From an uncultured Pseudomonas sp. (GTDB lineage: Bacteria; Pseudomonadota; Gammaproteobacteria; Pseudomonadales; Pseudomonadaceae), in assembly GCF_946885955.1 (NCBI RefSeq), contig NZ_CAMPHI010000053.1, forward strand, positions 1-30,241: a stretch of 30,241 nt of DNA. The letters run 5' to 3'. The notes under the pieces were generated by a model. That model was given only the letters and a program-made list of their open reading frames with translations. It had not been told where the DNA came from and searched no databases. The position numbers and the translations under genes were made by a program. Position 1 is the stretch's first letter; each line of letters begins with the position of its first letter. Positions 24,598 to 30,241 of the stretch are shown in pieces.

Positions 24598-26511
24598 ATG
24601 ATCCGACTCCAAAACCTCACTTTACAGCGTGGTCCTCAGCGTCTGCTAGAAGACGCCGAAATGACCCTGCACCCCGGCCATAAAGCCGGCCTGATCGGCG
24701 CCAACGGCGCCGGTAAATCCAGCCTGTTCGCTTTGCTACGTGGCGAGCTCAGCGCGGATGCGGGCGATTGCCTGATTCCCGCCGATTGGCGTATCGCCCA
24801 TATGCGCCAGGAGATCGACGCGGTCGAGCGCCAAGCGGTCGACTATGTCCTCGATGGCGACGTGCGTCTGCGTCAGGTGCAAACCGAACTGGCGGCCGCC
24901 GAGGCCGGCCACGACGGCGCGGCCATCGCGCGCCTGCATACCGAACTGGATAATCTCGACGGTTATAGCGCCGATGCCCGGGCGCGCAAATTGCTCGCCG
25001 GTCTGGGCTTCGACAGTGCGCAGATGGATAAGCGCGTTGGCGATTTTTCCGGTGGCTGGCGCATGCGCCTGAACCTGGCCCAGGCGCTGATGTGCCCGTC
25101 CGATCTGCTGCTGCTCGACGAACCGACCAACCACCTCGATCTCGACGCGATCCTCTGGCTGGAAGGCTGGTTACAGAGCTATCCCGGCACGCTATTGCTG
25201 ATTTCCCACGACCGCGACTTTCTCGACGCCGTGGTCGATCATGTCGCCCATGTCGACCAGCGCAAGCTGACCCTGTATCGCGGTGGCTATTCGGCTTTCG
25301 AGCGTACCCGCGCCGAGCGTTTGGCCCAGCAGCAACAAGCCTACGAGAAGCAACAGGCGCAACGCGCGCACATGGAAAAGTACATCGCCCGCTTCAAGGC
25401 CCAGGCGACCAAGGCGCGTCAGGCGCAGAGCCGGATCAAGGCGTTGGAGCGCATGGAAGAGCTGTCCGCGGCGCATGTCGACTCGCCCTTCGACTTCAGC
25501 TTCCGTGAGGCCGACAAGATCTCCAGCCCGTTGCTGGATCTTAGCGAAGGCCGCCTCGGCTATGGCGACAAGGTGGTGCTCGAGCAGGTCAAGCTGCAAC
25601 TCACCCCGGGCGCCCGTCTCGGTCTGCTGGGCCCGAACGGTGCCGGCAAGTCGACCCTGATCAAGAACCTGGCGGCTGAACTGGCGCCGATCAGTGGCCG
25701 TCTGCAGCGCGGCGAAAACCTGGTGGTCGGCTATTTCGCCCAGCATCAGCTCGATGCCTTGGACGACAAGGCCAGCCCGCTGCTGCACTTCCAGCGCCTG
25801 GCGCCGAGCGAGCGCGAGCAGACCTTACGCGACTTTCTCGGCGGCTTTGATTTCCGCGGCCCGCGCTGCGACGAGCCGGTGGTGAATTTCTCCGGCGGCG
25901 AGAAAGCCCGCCTGGCCCTGGCGCTGATCGCCTGGGGCAAGCCCAACCTGCTGCTGCTCGACGAACCGACCAACCACCTCGACCTGGAAATGCGCCTGGC
26001 CCTGACCATGGCCCTGCAGGAGTTTTCCGGCGCGGTGGTGGTGGTGTCCCACGATCGGCATTTGTTGAAAAGCACCACCGACGAGTTCTACCTGGTCGCC
26101 GATGGTCGGGTGCAGAGCTTCGACGGCGACCTGGAAGATTATGCGCGTTGGCTGGTCGACTACCGGGCGCGTCAGCAGGCGCCTGTCAGTGCCGGCGAAA
26201 GCAACCCGGATCGAACCGACAAGCGCGCTCAGCGCCAAGCCGCGGCGGCCCTACGTCAGCAGCTGGCGCCGCACAAGCGCGAAGCGGATAAGTTGGAAAA
26301 AGAGCTCGGCCAGTTGCATCAGCAGCTCGCCACGGTGGAAGCCCGCCTCGGTGACAGTGGCATCTACGAGGCAGCGCGCAAGAATGAGTTGCGCGACGCG
26401 TTGGCTGAGCAGGCCAAGTTGAAGGGCCGCGAAGCGGATCTGGAGGAGCGCTGGATGCTCGCTCTGGAAACGCTCGAAGCCTTGCAGGCGGAATTGGAGG
26501 CGGTCAGCTGA
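24598..26511 (+). CDS. ABC-F family ATPase (YheS-like)
   Basis: This is a 637-residue soluble protein with two ATP-binding cassettes and no membrane domain, so it is not a transporter but a ribosome-associated ABC-F ATPase. Cassette 1 has Walker A GANGAGKSS (34-42), signature FSGGWRMRLNLAQ and Walker B LLLLDEPTNHLDLD. The linker is Gln/Arg-rich (AQQQQAYEKQQAQRAHMEKYIARF), the P-site tRNA interaction motif region. Cassette 2 has GPNGAGKST (345-353), FSGGEKARLAL and LLLLDEPTNHLDLE. A coiled coil follows at about 540-630. Length and layout match E. coli YheS. No Shine-Dalgarno precedes the ATG; a TAGACT -10-like box ends only 11 bases before it. The mscS-like gene follows with a TGATG overlap. 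Confidence 0.93.
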   Translation: MIRLQNLTLQRGPQRLLEDAEMTLHPGHKAGLIGANGAGKSSLFALLRGELSADAGDCLIPADWRIAHMRQEIDAVERQAVDYVLDGDVRLRQVQTELAAAEAGHDGAAIARLHTELDNLDGYSADARARKLLAGLGFDSAQMDKRVGDFSGGWRMRLNLAQALMCPSDLLLLDEPTNHLDLDAILWLEGWLQSYPGTLLLISHDRDFLDAVVDHVAHVDQRKLTLYRGGYSAFERTRAERLAQQQQAYEKQQAQRAHMEKYIARFKAQATKARQAQSRIKALERMEELSAAHVDSPFDFSFREADKISSPLLDLSEGRLGYGDKVVLEQVKLQLTPGARLGLLGPNGAGKSTLIKNLAAELAPISGRLQRGENLVVGYFAQHQLDALDDKASPLLHFQRLAPSEREQTLRDFLGGFDFRGPRCDEPVVNFSGGEKARLALALIAWGKPNLLLLDEPTNHLDLEMRLALTMALQEFSGAVVVVSHDRHLLKSTTDEFYLVADGRVQSFDGDLEDYARWLVDYRARQQAPVSAGESNPDRTDKRAQRQAAAALRQQLAPHKREADKLEKELGQLHQQLATVEARLGDSGIYEAARKNELRDALAEQAKLKGREADLEERWMLALETLEALQAELEAVS

Positions 26512-27095
26512 TGCTCGAACTGTCCAATGTCGAGTGGCTGAGTGCCTACAGCGAGCCGCTGATCCGCGCTGGCCAGGTGTTGCTGATCCTGCTGTTGGCG
26601 GCGGTGTTGCAGCGCTTGCTGGTACGCGCCACCCACCGTTTGGCGGCGCGCTATCCGCAATTGCCGGCACAGCTGCTGGTGCCGTTGCGCGGCGGCCTGC
26701 GCTGGCTGATCATGGGCAGCGCTTTGCTCTTGGTGTTGGAGCGTCTGGGTGTTTCCGCCCAAGTGTTGTGGGCCGCCCTGACTGGCTTCGTCGCCGTCGC
26801 GGCGGTGGCGTTTTTCGCCATCTGGAGCGTGTTGTCCAACCTGTTCTGCGCCTTGTTGATCGTGACGCTGTCGCCGTTTCGCATCGGCGACAGCGTGGAG
26901 ATCATCGAGACCGCCGACAAGCCCGGGGTCAAGGGGCGGGTGCTATCGATCAACCTGTTCTATACCACGCTCGAAGACCTGAGCGAGGAAGGCGCTGGAA
27001 CCTGGGTGCAGGTGCCCAACAGTCTGTTCTTTCAAAAAGCCGTGCGCCGCTGGCGTATCGGAGATGTGCCTGGCGCACGTAAACTCGAGAAATAA
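26511..27095 (+). CDS. short MscS-type mechanosensitive channel
   Basis: This is a 194-residue membrane protein of the small-conductance mechanosensitive channel family. Hydrophobic segments lie at about 19-38, 58-80 and 85-120. The last is the Gly/Ala-rich pore helix (LTGFVAVAAVAFFAIWSVLSNLF). The beta domain follows with FRIGDSVEI, GVKGRVLSINLFYTTL and VQVPNSLFF. The protein ends soon after (VRRWRIGD), so the usual C-terminal alpha/beta domain that completes the cytosolic cage in MscS (286 residues) is missing. The reading frame ends naturally at TAA with no sign of frameshift. The start codon overlaps the ABC-F stop codon (TGATG), so translation is coupled. Confidence 0.88.
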   Translation: MLELSNVEWLSAYSEPLIRAGQVLLILLLAAVLQRLLVRATHRLAARYPQLPAQLLVPLRGGLRWLIMGSALLLVLERLGVSAQVLWAALTGFVAVAAVAFFAIWSVLSNLFCALLIVTLSPFRIGDSVEIIETADKPGVKGRVLSINLFYTTLEDLSEEGAGTWVQVPNSLFFQKAVRRWRIGDVPGARKLEK

Positions 27096-27100
27096 CCTTT

Positions 27101-27859
27101 ATGGAATGGCTGGCCAACCCCGAACTCTGGGTCGCGTTTCTGACCCTGACCGCCCTTGAAATCGTTCTGGGCATCGACAACATCATCTTTATCTCGATCC
27201 TGGTCAGCCGCCTGCCCAAGGAGCAGCAGCCGAACGCGCGCTTCTTCGGCCTGGCGCTGGCCATGGGCACACGCATCCTGTTGCTGTTGTCGATCAGCTG
27301 GGTGATGCGCCTGACCAACGACCTGTTTCAGATATTCGGCGAAGGCTTCTCCGGGCGTGACTTGATCCTGTTTTTCGGCGGCTTGTTCCTGTTGTTCAAA
27401 AGCACCGGGGAGATCTACCACGGCCTGGAGGGTGAAGAGGAAGGCCAGGCCGCTGGCGGCAAGGCGCGCGGGCTGTTGGCGATCATCGTGCAGATCGCGA
27501 TCATCGATATCGTCTTCTCCCTGGACTCGGTGATTACCGCGGTCGGCCTGGTCGACAACGTGCCGGTGATGATTGCCGCGATCGTGATTTCGGTGATCGT
27601 GATGATGCTTTCGGCCGGGACCATCAGCGCCTTTATCGACAAACACCCGAGCCTGAAAATGCTCGCGCTGTCGTTCCTGATCGTGGTCGGTACGGTGCTG
27701 ATCGCCGAGGCGTTCGATGTGCATGTGCCCAAAGGCTACGTTTACTTCGCCATGGCCTTTTCACTGGCGGTGGAAGCGATCAATATCCGTATGCGCGGAG
27801 CCCGTGCGCGTAAGCTGGGGCAGGAGCCGGTGCAGTTGCGCAAGGATCTGCCCGACTGA
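27101..27859 (+). CDS. TerC family integral membrane protein
   Basis: This is a 252-residue inner-membrane protein of the TerC family, some of whose members export manganese or support metal loading of exported proteins. Seven or so hydrophobic segments are visible. The two family motifs with acidic residues inside membrane helices are ALEIVLGIDNIIFI (17-30) and IDIVFSLDSVITAVG, both with conserved Asp. A charged loop (LEGEEEGQAAGGKAR) lies between the halves and the C terminus is basic. It starts five bases after the mscS-like gene without a clear Shine-Dalgarno, so coupling is probable. No Mn riboswitch is seen in front. A terminator closes the operon. Confidence 0.92.
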   Translation: MEWLANPELWVAFLTLTALEIVLGIDNIIFISILVSRLPKEQQPNARFFGLALAMGTRILLLLSISWVMRLTNDLFQIFGEGFSGRDLILFFGGLFLLFKSTGEIYHGLEGEEEGQAAGGKARGLLAIIVQIAIIDIVFSLDSVITAVGLVDNVPVMIAAIVISVIVMMLSAGTISAFIDKHPSLKMLALSFLIVVGTVLIAEAFDVHVPKGYVYFAMAFSLAVEAINIRMRGARARKLGQEPVQLRKDLPD

Positions 27860-27881
27860 GCGAGCCGCTGCGCAAGCGAAT

Positions 27882-27910
27882 CGGCAGGTCTGGGCCTGCC
27901 GTCTTTTATT
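27882..27910 (+). terminator. Rho-independent terminator of the ABC-F-mscS-terC operon
   Basis: CGGCAGG pairs with CCTGCCG around a six-base loop and is followed by TCTTTTATT. It starts 23 bases after the terC stop codon. The stem is short, so read-through into the LysE gene is possible. Confidence 0.8.
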
Positions 27911-27930
27911 GACCCGTCCGAGGTAGCGCC

Positions 27931-28560
27931 ATGGCACTCGAAACCTGGCTTGCGTTCTTTGTTGCGTGTTGGATCATCAGCCTGTCGCCGGGCGCCGGGG
28001 CGATCGCCTCGATGTCGGCCGGCTTGCAGTACGGTTTCTGGCGCGGCTACTGGAACGCGCTGGGCTTGCAGCTGGGTCTGGCATTGCAAATCGCAATTGT
28101 TGCCGCCGGTGTCGGCGCGATTCTCGCGGCTTCGGAGCTGGCCTTCAGTCTGATCAAATGGTTTGGCGTGGTTTATCTGGTCTATCTCGGCTACCGCCAG
28201 TGGCGAGCGCTGCCCAGTGATATGGAGGCCCAGACCGAGCGCTCGATCGGGCGGCCGCTGACCCTGGTGTTGCGCGGCTTTCTGGTCAACTTCAGCAACC
28301 CCAAGGCGATCGTATTCATGCTCGCGGTGCTGCCGCAGTTCATCAACCCGCAGGCACCGCTGCTCGGGCAGTACCTGATGATGGGCATCACCATGATCTG
28401 TGTCGACCTGATCGTCATGGCCGGCTACACCGGGCTGGCCTCGCGGGTGCTGCGCGCGCTGCGCTCGCCACGCCAGCAGCGCATCATGAACCGCAGCTTC
28501 GGCGCCTTGTTTGTCGGGGCGGCTGCGCTATTGGCCACCGTGCGCCGCGCGACGGTTTAG
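27931..28560 (+). CDS. LysE/RhtB family amino-acid exporter
   Basis: This is a 209-residue inner-membrane protein of the LysE/RhtB exporter family. It has the N-terminal signature IISLSPGAGAIASMSAGLQYG, a GLQLGLALQIAIVAAGVGAIL helix and VVYLVYLGYRQWRAL. RGFLVNFSNPKAIVFMLAVLPQFI is the second family signature, with the NPK motif. Three further hydrophobic segments follow, six in total. Members export homoserine, threonine, lysine or related compounds; the substrate here is unknown. GAGG at 27920-27923 lies seven bases before the ATG. It sits just after the terC terminator and converges with the dehydrogenase gene. Confidence 0.9.
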   Translation: MALETWLAFFVACWIISLSPGAGAIASMSAGLQYGFWRGYWNALGLQLGLALQIAIVAAGVGAILAASELAFSLIKWFGVVYLVYLGYRQWRALPSDMEAQTERSIGRPLTLVLRGFLVNFSNPKAIVFMLAVLPQFINPQAPLLGQYLMMGITMICVDLIVMAGYTGLASRVLRALRSPRQQRIMNRSFGALFVGAAALLATVRRATV

Positions 28561-28591
28561 CCGATAGCCGTTGTCAACGGCCAGCCAGGCT

Positions 28592-29365
28592 CTACCAGGC
28601 AATCGGCTGGCCATCCCAACCCCAGAAACTGCCGCTCTGCTGCGGGCCGTGCCGCGCCACCTGGGTGAGGATGCACTGCGCCGCAAACTCCGGGCTGAAG
28701 AGTTTTTCCGCGGGAACGTTGGCCTGAAAGGGTTTCGACAGCTGGGTGTCGGTGGTGCCTGGATGCAGGCTGAGCACGCAGCTGTTGGGGTTCAGTCGCG
28801 TCAGCTCGATGCTGGCGGTATGCAGCAGTTGATTCAGCGCCGCCTTGCTGGCGCGATAGCTGTACCAGCCGCCAAGGCGGTTATCGCCAATCGAGCCGAC
28901 CCGTGCCGAAAGCGCGGCCACAGTGCAGGGGTGGCGTCCGCGCAGCAGTGGCAGTAGATGCTTGAGCAGCAGGATCGGGGCAAAGGCGTTGACCTGGAAG
29001 GTCGCCTGCAGCCCGGCGATGTCCAGCTGGGCGAGTCCTTTCTCGGCTTTCGCCATGCCGTTCTGGAGTACCCCTGTGGTGCACAACAGCAGGTGCAGCT
29101 GCCCTGTATGGGTCTTCAGCTGGCTGGCGAGCCGCGCCAGCGAATCTTCATCGCAGGCGTCCGCATCCAGACGAATCAGGCGTTCGCCATAGCGCTCGGC
29201 GAGGGCGGCGAGCTCCGCTGAAGTGCTGGCTTGCCGGGCAACGGCCCACACCCGGGCCACGTCATCGCGCTGCAGCAGTTGTTCGGTGAGCGCCAGGCCG
29301 ATACCGCGGCTGGCCCCGCAGACCAGGGCATTGGCTGGCTCCGGCAAACGATTCCATAGACTCAT
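28592..29365 (-). CDS. short-chain dehydrogenase/reductase (CsgA-type)
   Basis: This is a 257-residue Rossmann-fold oxidoreductase of the classical SDR family. The dinucleotide-binding motif is GASRGIG at 17-23 and a TTG turn replaces the NNAG motif at about 96-98. Asn126, Ser158 and the YxxxK pair Tyr170/Lys174 form the catalytic tetrad. Asp68 in RLDADACDE could bind the adenine ring. The C-terminal LHPGTTDTQLSKPF and the length resemble the CsgA/C-factor-like subgroup, for which the true substrate is unknown. GGAG lies eight bases before the ATG at 29365. It is divergent from the cytochrome c/FTR1 gene, sharing a 118-bp promoter region with a palindromic operator-like site. Confidence 0.9.
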   Translation of the reverse strand: MSLWNRLPEPANALVCGASRGIGLALTEQLLQRDDVARVWAVARQASTSAELAALAERYGERLIRLDADACDEDSLARLASQLKTHTGQLHLLLCTTGVLQNGMAKAEKGLAQLDIAGLQATFQVNAFAPILLLKHLLPLLRGRHPCTVAALSARVGSIGDNRLGGWYSYRASKAALNQLLHTASIELTRLNPNSCVLSLHPGTTDTQLSKPFQANVPAEKLFSPEFAAQCILTQVARHGPQQSGSFWGWDGQPIAW

Positions 29366-29381
29366 GAGAGCTCCGCTGATT

Positions 29382-29396
29382 GTGACAAATGGTCAC
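29382..29396. promoter_or_regulatory. operator-like palindrome GTGAC-N5-GTCAC
   Basis: GTGACAAATGGTCAC is a perfect 5-bp inverted repeat with a five-base spacer, 16 bases from the dehydrogenase start codon. A CATAAT box follows at 29398-29403 on the plus strand, and a further GTCAC half-site lies at 29452-29456. It resembles, but does not match, the spacing of CRP/Vfr sites (N6). The regulator is unknown. Confidence 0.4.
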
Positions 29397-29432
29397 GCAT
29401 AATCTAGGGGTGGGGGCTTGAGGAAAGTAGGT

Positions 29433-29450
29433 AGGAGGATAACAATGTAA
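29433..29450 (+). promoter_or_regulatory. ribosome-binding site with start-stop codon pair (ATG-TAA)
   Basis: AGGAGG at 29433-29438, six bases of spacing, then ATG at 29445-29447 immediately followed by TAA. The ATG is in frame with the cytochrome c/FTR1 start at 29484, whose own ribosome-binding site is weak. See findings for the possible meanings. Confidence 0.5.
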
Positions 29451-29483
29451 CGTCACCCATTCGTATTTGGGATTAACTCCTAT

Positions 29484-30241
29484 ATGCCTTCTTTTTCTCG
29501 TTTACTGCGTTGGTCATTGGTGCCCCTGCTGGCGCTCTGCAGTCTGAGCGTTTTGGCCGAAACCGGCGCAGAGGCGGCCCAGGCTTTGCACCTGCTCGGT
29601 TACCTGAGCGCCGACTATCCGGCCACCGTGGCCGGTGGCGAGGTGATCGATGCCGGCGAATACCGCGAGCAGCTGGAGTTTCTCGGCGTGCTGCAGGGCC
29701 TGATAGTCGCACTGCCGGCCCGCCCCGAGCGCGCCGAGCTGGAGCGCGGAATCGCCAGCCTACGCCAGGACATGGAACGGCGCGAGGATGGCGCCACGGT
29801 CGCCGCCGTTGCTCGGCAGCTGGCCGGAACCCTGGCGGAGGTTTATGCCGTCAGCCAAACCCCGGTTATCACCCCTGATCCCGCGCGCGGCGAACCGCTC
29901 TATGCCCAGCATTGCAGTGTCTGCCATGGTGCGCAGGGGGGCGGTGACGGGCCCGCCGGAATCGGCTTGGAGCCGCCGCCAAGCAACCTGCGGGATTCGG
30001 CGCGGATGGATCGGCTGAGTCTCTACGACCTGTATAACACTATCGGCTTGGGCGTCGATGGCACCGATATGGCGATGTTCGCCGACCAGCTGGACGAGCG
30101 TCAGCGTTGGGATCTGGCCAGCTATATTGCCGGCTTCAGCGCCGAATCGGCAGCGGCGGCGCAGCCATTTGCCCTCGCCGAACTGGCCGGCAAAACCCCG
30201 CAACAGATCACCCAGGAGCATGGCGCCGAGGCTGCTGCGGC
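29484..30241 (+). CDS. cytochrome c / FTR1-type iron permease, N-terminal part (3' truncated)
   Basis: The frame is open to the end of the window, about 252 residues. A signal peptide (about 1-25, with LLRWSLVPLLALCSLSVLA and a cleavage after VLA) leads to a helical region (26-125). A c-type cytochrome domain follows, with the haem motif CSVCH at Cys144, Cys147 and His148. After it comes GAQGGGDGPAGIGLEPPPSNLRD, and Met209/Met211 in GTDMAMF supply the likely axial methionine. The domain then runs into QQITQEHGAEA. In Pseudomonas this gene, next to the SDR and LysE genes, encodes a cytochrome c fused to an FTR1 ferrous iron permease. The permease half would lie beyond the window, so the assignment rests on context and the N-terminal region. 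The ATG at 29484 has only a GGGA 11 bases upstream. Confidence 0.8.
   Translation, partial: MPSFSRLLRWSLVPLLALCSLSVLAETGAEAAQALHLLGYLSADYPATVAGGEVIDAGEYREQLEFLGVLQGLIVALPARPERAELERGIASLRQDMERREDGATVAAVARQLAGTLAEVYAVSQTPVITPDPARGEPLYAQHCSVCHGAQGGGDGPAGIGLEPPPSNLRDSARMDRLSLYDLYNTIGLGVDGTDMAMFADQLDERQRWDLASYIAGFSAESAAAAQPFALAELAGKTPQQITQEHGAEAAA

Noticed and set aside
28567..28581. GCCGTTGTCAACGGC palindrome between the LysE gene and the dehydrogenase gene
   Set aside because: The arms are almost contiguous, so only a small hairpin with a three-base loop is possible, and no T-tract follows on either strand; a terminator cannot be claimed.

Overview
This is a core-chromosome segment of a Pseudomonas-type gammaproteobacterium. 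The evidence is high-GC coding throughout, a SutA orthologue, the algZ-algR-hemC-hemD-hemX-hemY-algQ-algP block, cyaA of class I, and the lptM-lysA-dapF-DUF484-xerC-yigB block. From memory of the family, gene order closely follows P. aeruginosa. A dsbH-like gene that I recall lying between hemY and algQ there is absent here, so a different Pseudomonas species is likely. I saw no tRNA, rRNA, CRISPR array, insertion sequence, integrase (other than the housekeeping XerC) or phage gene.

Layout. 1-1193: the 3' end of amtB with its terminator, then sutA with its own terminator. 1333-5989 (minus): a compact operon read leftward as lptM, lysA, dapF, DUF484, xerC and a YigB-like HAD phosphatase. It is mostly overlapped or tightly spaced, except for a 148-bp gap before xerC that is filled by palindromic repeat sequence. 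6374-8330 (plus): cyaY (frataxin), a DUF1289 protein, a terminator, rnk and a class 3 lipase. 8390-15080 (minus): argH, an orphan periplasmic binding protein, two small conserved proteins, adenylate cyclase cyaA, and a protein with an unusual Gly/Cys-rich tail.

15363-22309 (plus): the AlgZ/AlgR two-component system, four haem genes and algQ. A CRP/Vfr-like site lies upstream of algZ. 22323-22967 (minus) is an exported FKBP prolyl isomerase. It is divergent from algP, the histone H1-like protein with an Ala/Lys/Pro repeat tail. algP converges with a TIGR02444 gene by a 4-bp overlap. 24598-27859 (plus) is an ABC-F / short MscS / TerC operon ending in a terminator, followed by a LysE/RhtB exporter. 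28592-29365 (minus) is a short-chain dehydrogenase. It is divergent from a cytochrome c/FTR1-type iron permease that runs off the window.

How the genes connect. cyaA makes cAMP, the co-activator of Vfr. The Vfr-like site in front of algZR suggests cAMP input to a regulator of alginate, pili and virulence, with algQ and algP as further members of that regulatory cluster. The diaminopimelate genes lysA and dapF supply lysine and peptidoglycan. CyaY, HemC/D/X/Y and the FTR1 fusion all concern iron or haem.

The window is mostly well-known housekeeping DNA and I did not find a convincing undescribed multi-gene system. The observations most worth checking are a start-stop codon pair with an ideal ribosome-binding site upstream of the FTR1 gene, the xerC start codon embedded in a dispersed repeat, and the Gly/Cys-tailed protein behind cyaA.
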